Of a stretch of 64,000 nucleotides of DNA, positions 25,577 through 34,118 are shown in pieces. The translations under genes were made by a program, and so were the position numbers. The stretch comes from Martelella lutilitoris. GTDB lineage: Bacteria; Pseudomonadota; Alphaproteobacteria; Rhizobiales; Rhizobiaceae. Under the pieces are notes generated by a model that ran no database searches, had not been told where the DNA came from, and worked only from the letters and a program-made list of their open reading frames with translations. Where the stretch lies: NCBI RefSeq assembly GCF_005924265.1, contig NZ_VCLB01000002.1:310001-374000 (forward strand), written 5' to 3'. The first letter of the stretch is position 1. Each line of letters starts with the position of its first letter.

Positions 25577-26044
25577 ATGCGCCTGACCAAGCAGACGAAT
25601 TACGCGGTACGGATGCTCATGTATTGCGCCGCCAACGACGGCAAGCTGAGCCGTGTGCCCGAGATCGCCAAGGCTTATGGCGTATCTGAGCTCTTCCTGT
25701 TCAAGATCATCCAGCCGCTGCACAAGGCCGGCATCATGGAAACGGTGCGGGGCCGCAATGGCGGTGTCCGCCTCGGTCGCCCGGCCTCCGAGATCACGCT
25801 TTTCGACGTTGTCAGCGTCACGGAAGAAAACTTCTCCATGGCCGAGTGTTTTGACGACGGCAATGAGACGGATTGCCCGCTGGTCGACAGCTGCGGCTTC
25901 AACGGGGCGCTTCGCGAGGCGTTGAACGCGTTCTTCTCTGTGCTCGCCGGCTACACCATTCATGATCTCGTGCGCCGTCGCACCGATATTTTCAAGTTGC
26001 TCAGCATTGAGGAAGACAGGAAGGTCGAGACCTCGGCCGCGTGA
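25577..26044 (+). CDS. rirA: Rrf2-family iron regulator RirA
   Basis: 155 residues: an Rrf2 winged helix-turn-helix (MRLTKQTNYAVRMLMYCA, with recognition part VSELFLFKIIQPLHKAG and wing RGRNGGVRLGRP) followed by the [Fe-S] cysteines C91, C100 and C106 in AECFDDGNETDCPLVDSC. RirA senses iron through its cluster and represses iron uptake when iron is plentiful. The first Cys spacing appears one residue longer than in Rhizobium RirA. It is divergent from the iron-binding protein gene, with an IRO box and a second dyad between them, and is followed by a good terminator. Confidence 0.92.
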   Translation: MRLTKQTNYAVRMLMYCAANDGKLSRVPEIAKAYGVSELFLFKIIQPLHKAGIMETVRGRNGGVRLGRPASEITLFDVVSVTEENFSMAECFDDGNETDCPLVDSCGFNGALREALNAFFSVLAGYTIHDLVRRRTDIFKLLSIEEDRKVETSAA

Positions 26045-26073
26045 CCCACTGCCGGTCATTCCAGTGTTTTTGA

Positions 26074-26106
26074 GGCGTCGGGGACATGCCCGGCGCCTTC
26101 TTCTTT
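26074..26106 (+). terminator. Intrinsic terminator of rirA
   Basis: Stem GGCGTCGGG (26074-26082) with CCCGGCGCC (26089-26097), one G-U pair, a 6-base loop, then TTCTTCTTT. It starts 30 bp after the rirA stop. Confidence 0.8.
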
Positions 26107-26315
26107 GCCGAGGTCTCCCGATCTGCGCGGCAGAGCACGGTTGCGGCTTGAGCTTGCGTCCGGAACGATGTAGCAAGGAGACAGCTAACTCGTGACAGCA
26201 TTCTCTGTTTTTGAAGGAAATGCTGTTTCTGGCGGTGCATCGGCGACAGGCGGCCGCCATGGCCGGAGAAGAAAACGGAGATGCTCCGCATGCCTGACGG
26301 AGCAGGGAGAGAAGC

Positions 26316-27947
26316 ATGAGCAATCATTTCATCGGCATTGACGTCGGAACCGGCAGCGCCCGCGCGGGCGTCTTCAACGAGGAAGGGCGCCTTCTCGGCG
26401 CCGGCAAGAAGGATCTCACCCTCTGGCGGGAAGAAGGCGACATCGTCGAACAGTCGTCGAACGATATCTGGAACGCCATCTGCTTTTCGACGAAGACGGC
26501 GATTGCCGCGGCCGGCATCGCGCCCGACAGCGTCAAGGGGATCGGCTTCGACGCGACCTGTTCGCTTGTCGTCCTGGATAGCAATGGCAAGCCGCTTGCC
26601 GTCGGCCCGTCGGAGGATCCCGAGCGCAACATCATCGTGTGGATGGACCACCGGGCCATCGATCAGGCAGACCGCATCAATGCCGGCGGGCACGACGTGC
26701 TGCGCTATGTCGGCGGCCGTATCTCGCCGGAAATGGAGACGCCGAAACTGCTCTGGCTGAAGGAGAACCGGCCCGCGACCTTCGCCGCCGCCGGCCATTT
26801 CTTCGATCTCGCCGACTTTCTCTCCTGGCGCGCGACGGGGGCGACGGACCGTTCCGTCTGCACGGTAACCTGCAAATGGACCTATCTCGCCCATGAAAAG
26901 CGCTGGGATGCCGGCTATTTCAAGGCGGTTGGCCTCGAAGAACTCGCCGAGAACGACTTCGCGCGGATTGGCTCCAGCGTGGTTGATATCGCAACGCCGC
27001 TTGGCGATGGCCTCACTGAACAGGCCGCCGCCGAACTCGGCCTTGTGGCCGGAACGCCTGTCGGCGCGTCGCTGATCGATGCCCATTGCGGCGGCGTCGG
27101 CACCTTTGCCTGCGAAGGACCGGACGGCGAGAACCTGCCGCCGGAAACGCAGATGGCCCTGATCATGGGCACTTCGGCCTGCGCCATGACGCTGGCGAAG
27201 GATGCGAATTTCGTCGACGGCGTCTGGGGGCCCTATTTCGGCGCCATGGTGCCGGGCTTCTGGCTTCTGGAAGGCGGCCAGTCCGCCTATGGCGCGGCGC
27301 TCGATCATCTGGTCACGCTGCACCCCGCCTATTCCGCCATGCGCGAGAAGGCGGCGGCGGCGGGCCTGTCGCTTCCCGTCTATCTGGAAAAGCGTGCCGT
27401 CGAGAAAGCCGGCTCGCTTGAACAGGCGGCTTTTCTCGGGCGCGATCTCCAGGTGGTGCCGGAATTCCTCGGCAACCGCGCGCCCTATGCCGATCCGCAG
27501 GCAACTGGCGTCATCAGCGGCCTGAAGCTTGAGACGAGCGAGGAGAGCCTTGTTGCCCTCTATGTCGCCGGGCTCTGCGGCCTTTGCTACGGCACGCGGC
27601 AGATCATCGAGGCGGAAAGAGAAAAGGGGCTGCCGCTCGAGACCATCGTGGTCAGCGGCGGCGCGGCGCAGAGCGGGTTGTTGCGGCGCATCCTGGCGGA
27701 TGCGACGGGGCTGAAGGTCGCGCTGCCGGATACGGCCGAACCGGTTCTGCTCGGCGGCGCCATTATCGGGGCAGTCGCGTCCGGCCATCATGAAGATCTG
27801 GAACAGGGCGCCCGGCAGATGTCTGCCATCAGGGAGATCATCGAACCGGTCGGCGGCCCGGTCGCGGCATTGCACGAGGCCAAGTTCGCGGCCTTCGCGC
27901 TGCTGCAGGAGGCCGACCGCAAGATCCGCGCGGCGATGCGGGCATAG
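26316..27947 (+). CDS. FGGY-family pentulose kinase (D-ribulokinase-like)
   Basis: 543 residues of the FGGY carbohydrate kinase fold: N-terminal phosphate loop FIGIDVGTGSARAGVF, catalytic-base region IVWMDHRA (about 108-116), middle IMGTSACAM, and C-terminal VVSGGAAQSGLLRRILADATG with GAIIGAVASG. The IVWMDHRA form is typical of the YDR109C/FGGY pentulose-kinase branch that phosphorylates D-ribulose or related ketopentoses. It has a ribosome site GGGAGAG and is followed 120 bp later by a LacI-type regulator on the same strand, which probably controls it. The substrate is inferred from the branch, not proven. Confidence 0.85.
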   Translation: MSNHFIGIDVGTGSARAGVFNEEGRLLGAGKKDLTLWREEGDIVEQSSNDIWNAICFSTKTAIAAAGIAPDSVKGIGFDATCSLVVLDSNGKPLAVGPSEDPERNIIVWMDHRAIDQADRINAGGHDVLRYVGGRISPEMETPKLLWLKENRPATFAAAGHFFDLADFLSWRATGATDRSVCTVTCKWTYLAHEKRWDAGYFKAVGLEELAENDFARIGSSVVDIATPLGDGLTEQAAAELGLVAGTPVGASLIDAHCGGVGTFACEGPDGENLPPETQMALIMGTSACAMTLAKDANFVDGVWGPYFGAMVPGFWLLEGGQSAYGAALDHLVTLHPAYSAMREKAAAAGLSLPVYLEKRAVEKAGSLEQAAFLGRDLQVVPEFLGNRAPYADPQATGVISGLKLETSEESLVALYVAGLCGLCYGTRQIIEAEREKGLPLETIVVSGGAAQSGLLRRILADATGLKVALPDTAEPVLLGGAIIGAVASGHHEDLEQGARQMSAIREIIEPVGGPVAALHEAKFAAFALLQEADRKIRAAMRA

Positions 27948-28067
27948 CGCCTCCGTCGTCTGGCATCAGGGCTTGCCGGCGTAGGCCCGCGTTTTCCCGT
28001 GCGCTTGCGCAGCGGCAACGTTATGCTGGCCGCGGACGGCGCGGGCACACAGCACGAAAGACAGGTA

Positions 28068-29069
28068 ATGGCGAAAACCATATCCGAGATCGCGGAGGAA
28101 ACCGGCTATTCGAGGACCACGATCACCATGGTCCTGAGCGGCCGCGCCTCCGAATACCGAATCAGCGCGCGCACGCAGAAGATCATTCAGGATTATGTGG
28201 CCGAGCACGGCTATACGATCAACCAGACGGCGCGCAATCTGAAGACGCGGCGCAGCCACACCGTGGGGTTTGTCGCGCCGCAGATTGCCAACCCGTTCTT
28301 TGCCCGGTTCATGGCGAGCCTTGAAGCCTGTTGCCGGGCGGAAGGTCTGGTGCTGATCACGACTTCAAGCGGAGAGGATCCGGCGCTCGAGGCCCGCGCC
28401 CTGCAGAGCCTCATGGAACGCGGGGTCGATGGGCTGGTGCTCGCGCCCTGCGCGCCGCGTCCCGCGGCGGCGACCCGCAAACGTGGCCGGCGCACGCCGA
28501 TGGTCCTGGTCGACCGGCACTATCCGGGCGATAGCGTCGAGGCGATCACCAGCGACCACAGGGAAAATGCGAGGCTGCTCACAGAGGCGGTGATGGCCTC
28601 CGGCGCGGAACGGATGGCGTTCTTTTGCGGCCACCCGGATAATCCTGCGATCGTCGAGCGTATCGCGGGTTTCCGCGAGGCGGCCGGTGATGGCGAGAAT
28701 GCGCGGGTGCTGACGGCGGATGACGACAGCGCGGCAGCCGGAGAGACCATGATGCAGGTGCTTCTGGCGGACGGCGGAGAACTGCCCACGGCGCTTGTCT
28801 GTTCGTCGCTGCTTGTGCTTGAGGGCGCGCTGCAATGCCTGAAACAGGCCCGTTCCGTCGTGCCGCCTGAAATGATCATCGCCACATTCGACTATGACGG
28901 CTTCCTCGAGCTTTTGCCCAATACCGTCATCGTCATCCGTCAGGACGAGGCGGGGCTGGCGCGCGCCGCCTTCCGCTCCATTGCCGCCCAGATCGGCGGC
29001 AGGCCCGCCGCCGAGGGGACACGCACGATCGTGGATGCCGAACTGGTCCATCTCAACGCCACGGCGTGA
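28068..29069 (+). CDS. LacI-family transcriptional regulator
   Basis: 333 residues: an N-terminal LacI helix-turn-helix (TISEIAEETGYSRTTITMVLSGRA, then the hinge helix region INQTARNLKTRRSHTVGFV) and a periplasmic-binding-protein-like sugar domain (NPFFARFMASLEACCRAEGL, LMERGVDGLVLAP). The start at 28068 places the HTH at residue 3 as is normal for the family; the open frame upstream is ignored. It follows the pentulose kinase and lies just before the convergent transporter operon, so it could regulate the kinase, the ABC operon, or both. A 17-bp palindrome at 37049-37065 is a possible target. Confidence 0.88.
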   Translation: MAKTISEIAEETGYSRTTITMVLSGRASEYRISARTQKIIQDYVAEHGYTINQTARNLKTRRSHTVGFVAPQIANPFFARFMASLEACCRAEGLVLITTSSGEDPALEARALQSLMERGVDGLVLAPCAPRPAAATRKRGRRTPMVLVDRHYPGDSVEAITSDHRENARLLTEAVMASGAERMAFFCGHPDNPAIVERIAGFREAAGDGENARVLTADDDSAAAGETMMQVLLADGGELPTALVCSSLLVLEGALQCLKQARSVVPPEMIIATFDYDGFLELLPNTVIVIRQDEAGLARAAFRSIAAQIGGRPAAEGTRTIVDAELVHLNATA

Positions 29070-29081
29070 AGATTGCCGGCG

Positions 29082-30449
29082 TCAACCGATCTCGGCGAAG
29101 ACGGCGGCGAAAGTCTCTTCCAGAAGGTCGAACATGGTGTCGAGTTCTTCCCTTGTGATGATGAAGGGCGGGGCGAGCACGACGGAGGCGCCGAGCGGAC
29201 GGCAGATCAGGCCCTTTTCCAGCGCCTTGTTGGCAATGCGCTCGGAAATGCGCAGCTTGCCGTCAAAGGATGTCTTCCTCTTCTTGTCGGCGACGATCTC
29301 GATCGCGCCCATGAAGCCGACTCCGCGCACTTCGCCGGCATGGGGGTGTTCGCCAAACCGGTAAAGTCGCTCGAGGAAGTAAGGCGTCAGCGCGCGGACA
29401 TTGTCGATCAGCCCGTCATTCTCGATCACGTCCAGCGCCTTCAGCGCGACAGCGGAGCCGAGCGGGCTGCCGGCCGCGGTAAAGCCGTGGGGGAACTCTT
29501 CCGCCGCCTCGCAGGCCGTTTCCAGCGCGGCCGTCAGTTCTTCTCCCAGAATGACGGCGCCCATCGGATAATAGCCGGCGGTGATGCATTTCGAGGCGAT
29601 GATCGCGTCCGGCTCAATGTCGTAATAGTCGCTGCCCCACATCTCTCCCAGTCGCCCGAAACCGCAGATGACTTCGTCGGCGACCAGCGGAATGTCATAC
29701 TCACGGAGCACCGGGCGGATCGCCGCGAAATAGCCCTTCGACGGGGGAATGACGCCGCCGGCGCCCTGGACGGGTTCGGCAAACATGCCGGCGATCGTCT
29801 CCGGCCCCTCGCGCTCGATCAGGTCCTTCAGGTTGCGCGCCATGCGCTCGGTGAACGCCTCTTCGGTCTCGCCTTCCAGCGCGAAACGCCAGTAATGCGG
29901 GCAATCGGCATGGAGAAAGCCCGGCAGCGGCAGACCGAATTCGCTGTTATAGGGCTTCGCCGTCATCGAAGAGGTGGCAATCGTCACGCCGTGATAGGCG
30001 TTGATGCGGGTGATGATCTTGCGCCGTTCCGGCTGGCCCTTGCGGCGGTTGATCATCCACAGCATCTTGACCATGGTGTCGTTCGCTTCCGAACCGGAAT
30101 TCGTGTAGTAGACCTTGCCGCTGTCAAAGGGCGAGAGCCCGATCAGTCGCTCGGAAAGCGCGACCGTGACATCGGCGATGCGGCCGAAGAACGAATGATA
30201 GCCGGGAAAGCGTTCGGCCTGGGCCGTAAGCGCTTCAATGATGCCCTTGTGATTGAAACCGGCGACGTTGTTCCACAGCCCGGAATTGGCATCGAGATAA
30301 CGCTTGCCGTGGACATCGAAGACGTAGATGCCCTCGCCATGGGTGAGGATAACGGGTCCGTTTTCCTTCAGAGAGGGAAAATCGGTAAAGCCATGAAGGA
30401 CATTGGCCCTGTCCTTTTCTTCCCACGAATTGCCTTTTGCGTCCGCCAT
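29082..30449 (-). CDS. Class III PLP-dependent aminotransferase (omega-amino acid:pyruvate type)
   Basis: 455 residues of fold-type I class III transaminases: substrate loop LDANSGLWNNVAGF, PLP-phosphate contact TNSGSEANDTMVKM (about 116-129), Y-H-G at 152-154, PLP-pyridine Asp258 in LVADEVICGFGR, and Schiff-base Lys287 in IIASKCITAGYYPMGAV. Such enzymes move amino groups from omega-amino acids, polyamines or taurine to pyruvate. It lies 68 bp after the ABC ATPase gene on the same strand and may be read through from it, though its function does not obviously match sugar uptake. Its stop is 12 bp from the convergent LacI stop. Confidence 0.85.
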   Translation of the reverse strand: MADAKGNSWEEKDRANVLHGFTDFPSLKENGPVILTHGEGIYVFDVHGKRYLDANSGLWNNVAGFNHKGIIEALTAQAERFPGYHSFFGRIADVTVALSERLIGLSPFDSGKVYYTNSGSEANDTMVKMLWMINRRKGQPERRKIITRINAYHGVTIATSSMTAKPYNSEFGLPLPGFLHADCPHYWRFALEGETEEAFTERMARNLKDLIEREGPETIAGMFAEPVQGAGGVIPPSKGYFAAIRPVLREYDIPLVADEVICGFGRLGEMWGSDYYDIEPDAIIASKCITAGYYPMGAVILGEELTAALETACEAAEEFPHGFTAAGSPLGSAVALKALDVIENDGLIDNVRALTPYFLERLYRFGEHPHAGEVRGVGFMGAIEIVADKKRKTSFDGKLRISERIANKALEKGLICRPLGASVVLAPPFIITREELDTMFDLLEETFAAVFAEIG

Positions 30450-30517
30450 GTCCGGTCTCCCTGTTTCCGGGCAGAGCTTTCCCGCGAATGGGGGGCGCCG
30501 TCAAGGCTGGCGGACGT

Positions 30518-31570
30518 TCATAGCGAAAGGCCGGCCTCGTTGAAGACATGGATGTGCCGGTCGCGGAAGGAAAGGCCGATTTCCTGGCTGCGGATATTGT
30601 CCTCAACCTCGTCCGCGCGCACGATCAGCCGTCCGGCATCGCCGCAATCGACATAGAGGAAGGTGTCGGAGCCGAGATATTCGACGATCTCCACCGTGCC
30701 GGAAATCTGTCCCTCGCCGGGCTTGACGATATCGATATGTTCCGGCCGTATGCCAAGCGTCGCCGGCGTTCCCTCGGTGCCTTCCGGCAGGGGGCCGCTG
30801 CCGTGTCCGGTAATCTCATATCTGCCGTCGGCACCCGTGCAGGGCAGGATGTTCATTTTCGGCGAGCCGATGAACTGGGCGACGAAGAGGTTGTCGGGCT
30901 TCTCGTAGAGCTCGCGTGGGCTACCGATCTGCATGATCCGGCCATCCTTCAGCACCACGATCCGATCTGCCAGCGTCATCGCCTCCACCTGGTCGTGGGT
31001 CACGTAGATCATCGTCGTGCCGAGGGTCTCGTGCAGGCGGGCGATTTCGAAGCGCATTTCAACGCGCAGCGCCGCGTCGAGATTGGAGAGTGGCTCATCA
31101 AAGAGAAAGCCCTTCGGCTCGCGCACGATCGCCCGGCCGATGGCGACGCGCTGGCGCTGGCCGCCGGAAAGCGCCTTCGGGCGGCGGTCGAGATAGTCCT
31201 CAAGCTTCAGGATTTCAGCCGCGCGCCCGACCTTCTCCTCGATTTCCTTCTTGGGACTGCCGGCGGTCTTCAGCGAAAAGCCCATATTGTCGCGCACATT
31301 CATATGGGGATAGAGCGCATAGGACTGGAACACCATAGAAAGACCGCGCTCGGATGGCAGCCGGTCGGTCACGTCGTCGCCATCAAGCAGGATGCGACCG
31401 CGGCTTGTCTCCTCGAGCCCGGAGATCATCCTGAGGAGAGTCGATTTTCCGCAGCCGGACGGGCCGACGAAGATGACGAATTCACCGTCCGCGATCTCGA
31501 GGTCGATCCCCTTGATGACCTGCAGGTCGCCGAACCATTTTTCCACGTTCTCGAGCTTGATCGCGCCCAT
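30518..31570 (-). CDS. Carbohydrate ABC transporter ATP-binding protein (UgpC/MsmK type)
   Basis: 350 residues: Walker A GPSGCGKST (about 36-44), Q loop VFQSYALYPHM, signature LSGGQRQRVAIGRA, Walker B FLFDEPLSNLD, His switch VTHD, and a C-terminal TOBE/MalK regulatory domain (about 240-350). It energises sugar import with the two permeases and binding protein encoded upstream. It follows the hydrolase gene by 11 bp. MalK-type ATPases are often shared between several sugar transporters. Confidence 0.93.
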   Translation of the reverse strand: MGAIKLENVEKWFGDLQVIKGIDLEIADGEFVIFVGPSGCGKSTLLRMISGLEETSRGRILLDGDDVTDRLPSERGLSMVFQSYALYPHMNVRDNMGFSLKTAGSPKKEIEEKVGRAAEILKLEDYLDRRPKALSGGQRQRVAIGRAIVREPKGFLFDEPLSNLDAALRVEMRFEIARLHETLGTTMIYVTHDQVEAMTLADRIVVLKDGRIMQIGSPRELYEKPDNLFVAQFIGSPKMNILPCTGADGRYEITGHGSGPLPEGTEGTPATLGIRPEHIDIVKPGEGQISGTVEIVEYLGSDTFLYVDCGDAGRLIVRADEVEDNIRSQEIGLSFRDRHIHVFNEAGLSL

Positions 31571-31581
31571 GTCCTTCTCCC

Positions 31582-32865
31582 TCAGCCTGCCTGCAACATG
31601 TCGTCGCCCATTGCCCAGGCGAGATGGATGGCGGCTGTCCAGGTAAACAGCTTGCCGCCCAGACCCTCGCCGGTCAGCGGGTCGAAATATTCAAAGAAGC
31701 CGGATGTCTCGACGGCGCGGCGTGTATCGTTGCGCAACCGTTCGGCAAGCGCGGTTTCGCCTTTTTCCGAAAGCCCGATGCCGATCATGTAGTTGACAAC
31801 GGACCAGATCGGACCGCGCCAGTAGCGTCGGCTCTCAAATTGCGCGTCGCGCGGATCCCAGCTCGGGAAGCCGAAGGAACAATGGTCGAGAATGGCCGCG
31901 ATTTCCGCCGTCAGCCGCTTTTGCTGATCGGGCGAGCCGGCATCGGCATAAAGCGCCATGGCGGAGGCGTTGGTGAAGGCGGTTGAAAGCCCGCCGGTGC
32001 GAAGATCCTTGGCCACATGGCCGCCGACATCGTCGCTCCAGAAACTGTCGCAACCAGCCTTGGAATGCTTCAGCCAGGCCTCCGCCTCGTCACGGATGCC
32101 GGGTTCGCCGAATTCCGTTGCCAGTTCGGCAAGGTCCCGGTCGCCGCGCATCAGCGCGAATTGCACGCAGGGGTCGACCATGAAGAACGGGCCGTTGCGG
32201 GCGATCTCCAGATGGTCCCATTGGCACTCATGGCCGAATTTCACGATGGCGAGATAGCGGTTGTACTGTTCCGCCGTCGGCCGTTCGGACGGATCGACAT
32301 GGGTGATGTCGCGGCGCGGCAGGTCGCCGAGATCGTCGGGTACAACGATCCGGCCCATGCCGATATCCCAGTCCGGGCAATTGTCGCGACCGGATTCCCA
32401 TGGATGGATAATGCCGACCACGCCGGTGTTATCCGGGTCGCGATAGGTGTGGAACCAGCGGTGCCAGGCATAAAGCTTGTGGAACAGCGCCTTTGCCCGC
32501 TCTCTGTCCATATCCGTGCCGGTCTGCATCATCGTTAGCATCGCGCTTGCGGCCACCGGCGGCTGGGAATGGCCCGAGGAGGGCGGTACGGTATTGGATT
32601 TCCACATTTCCGGGCCGGGGAAATAGTCCGGGTCTGTCTTGTGGAAGATGATATGCGGCACCATGCCGTCATCCCATTGGCCGGAAAACAGTGTCTCGAT
32701 CTCTTCCCATGCGCGGTCGCGGTCAAAGGTGGCAAAGCCGAGCGCGGCAAAGACGGAATCCCATTCCCACTGATAGGGGTAAAGCCTGGCCGTCGGCACG
32801 GTATAGCCGCCGCGATCGTTCATGCGCAGAATGTCGATAGCCTGTTGTTTCAGCGATTGATGCAT
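31582..32865 (-). CDS. MGH1-like glycoside hydrolase (GH63-related; mannosyl-/glucosylglycerate hydrolase-like)
   Basis: 427 residues with no signal peptide, so cytoplasmic. An (alpha/alpha)6-type enzyme: YQWEWDSVFAALGF near the N-terminus, HPWESGRDNCPDWD (Asp161 is the candidate acid), RRYWRGPIWSVVNYM, and FFEYFDPLTGEGLGGKLFTWTAA (Glu392 or Glu400 as candidate base). These are the landmarks of the family that includes bacterial mannosylglycerate and glucosylglycerate hydrolases. It is embedded between permease and ATPase genes with gaps of 2 and 11 bp, so the transporter cargo is probably its substrate. The exact substrate is inferred. Confidence 0.75.
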   Translation of the reverse strand: MHQSLKQQAIDILRMNDRGGYTVPTARLYPYQWEWDSVFAALGFATFDRDRAWEEIETLFSGQWDDGMVPHIIFHKTDPDYFPGPEMWKSNTVPPSSGHSQPPVAASAMLTMMQTGTDMDRERAKALFHKLYAWHRWFHTYRDPDNTGVVGIIHPWESGRDNCPDWDIGMGRIVVPDDLGDLPRRDITHVDPSERPTAEQYNRYLAIVKFGHECQWDHLEIARNGPFFMVDPCVQFALMRGDRDLAELATEFGEPGIRDEAEAWLKHSKAGCDSFWSDDVGGHVAKDLRTGGLSTAFTNASAMALYADAGSPDQQKRLTAEIAAILDHCSFGFPSWDPRDAQFESRRYWRGPIWSVVNYMIGIGLSEKGETALAERLRNDTRRAVETSGFFEYFDPLTGEGLGGKLFTWTAAIHLAWAMGDDMLQAG

Positions 32866-32867
32866 TG

Positions 32868-34118
32868 TCAGCCTTTCACGCTGCCGGCGGTCAGACCCGC
32901 CACCAGGAAGCGTTCGAACCAGAGGAAGATGAACAGCACCGGCACGGTCGCGATCACGGCGCCGGCCATCAGATGCTGTCGCGGAACCTCGGACGAGTTC
33001 AGCGACACGACCCCGCGCGAGAGCGTGAACATGTTGACGTCATCGAGGAACATGAAGGCGAACAGGAACTCGTTCCAGGCGATCATGAAGACGTAGAGCG
33101 CGACCGAGGCGAGCGCGGGAAGCGCCAGCGGCAGCGTGATCTTGAGGATGACGCCGGGCCGTTTCAACCCGTCCATCAAGCCGGCTTCCTCCAGTTCGGA
33201 GGGCAGGCCGCGGAAGTAACCCTGCAGCATGTAGAGCGCAACCGGAATGGTGGTGGCCGGATAGACGATCATCAGCCCGACCAGCGAGTTTCTCAAACCC
33301 ACCTGCGAGAACACAGAATAAAGCGGGATCACCAGCACGATCGCCGGCACCATGTAGATCAGCAGGATCGAGCGCGAAAGAAAGGCCTGCCCGGGAAAAT
33401 TCAGCCGCGCCACCGCATAGGCGCCGGGCACGGCAAAGGCCAGCGTGATGATGACGGTGGCGACCGAAACGATTGCCGAATTCATCAGGAAGGTGCCGAA
33501 GGAATAGACGGTGAAGAGTTCGATATAGGAGCTGAACAGGCCGGACAGCCCCTGGCTGAGATCGATCGACAGGTCGAGCGGATTGGAGATCAGCGATTGC
33601 TGGCTTTTGAAGCTCGTCATCACCATGACGTAGAAGGGAAGCGCAACGACGATTGTGAAAATCGTCAGACCCAGCCCCTTCATGAAGCGCAGGAAGATCA
33701 CTTCGAGATGATAGCGTGCCAGATTGCCGGAGGTCTGGTCATGAAGCGCGGCCACGATCGACCACCAGACGGCGACGAGGAAGGCGGCAAGGGCTGCCAG
33801 TTGCGGCACGGTCGTGTAGGCCAGCGAAAGGCCGAAGGGTTCGCCGAAGGTCAGAAGCATCAGCACAGCGAAGATGGCGATCACCATGGTCGCCTGCACG
33901 CGCGGGCCCCGGCTTTTCGGCCGGTCGCGCGTCTTGACCGGCGAAAGCGCATAGATCGCTGCGCCCACGGCCCCGGCCAGGGCCGCTATGGCAAGCGGCG
34001 GCGCTGTCGACTGCCCCGAAAACAGGGTGAAGACAAGGCCGACCACGATCATCCAGACGATGCCCCAGAAGGCGCCCAGGAGAATGGCGGCGATGAAACC
34101 GGTTCCGATGCGCATCAT
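32868..34118 (-). CDS. Sugar ABC transporter permease, MalG type, with extra N-terminal membrane domain
   Basis: 416 residues. The C-terminal ~280 residues are a normal MalG-like permease with the EAA loop EEAGLMDGLKRPGVILKITLPLALPAL. Before it are about 135 extra residues carrying four hydrophobic segments (about 5-30, 40-58, 76-92 and 100-125), absent from ordinary MalG proteins. It overlaps the MalF-like gene by four bases and precedes the hydrolase by 2 bp. It forms the import channel with the MalF-like partner. The extension may add contacts or a regulatory membrane module. Confidence 0.88.
   Translation of the reverse strand: MMRIGTGFIAAILLGAFWGIVWMIVVGLVFTLFSGQSTAPPLAIAALAGAVGAAIYALSPVKTRDRPKSRGPRVQATMVIAIFAVLMLLTFGEPFGLSLAYTTVPQLAALAAFLVAVWWSIVAALHDQTSGNLARYHLEVIFLRFMKGLGLTIFTIVVALPFYVMVMTSFKSQQSLISNPLDLSIDLSQGLSGLFSSYIELFTVYSFGTFLMNSAIVSVATVIITLAFAVPGAYAVARLNFPGQAFLSRSILLIYMVPAIVLVIPLYSVFSQVGLRNSLVGLMIVYPATTIPVALYMLQGYFRGLPSELEEAGLMDGLKRPGVILKITLPLALPALASVALYVFMIAWNEFLFAFMFLDDVNMFTLSRGVVSLNSSEVPRQHLMAGAVIATVPVLFIFLWFERFLVAGLTAGSVKG

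Noticed and set aside
26001-27875. 624-codon open frame opposite the FGGY kinase
   Set aside because: Antisense shadow with no domain signature, covering intergenic terminator sequence as well.
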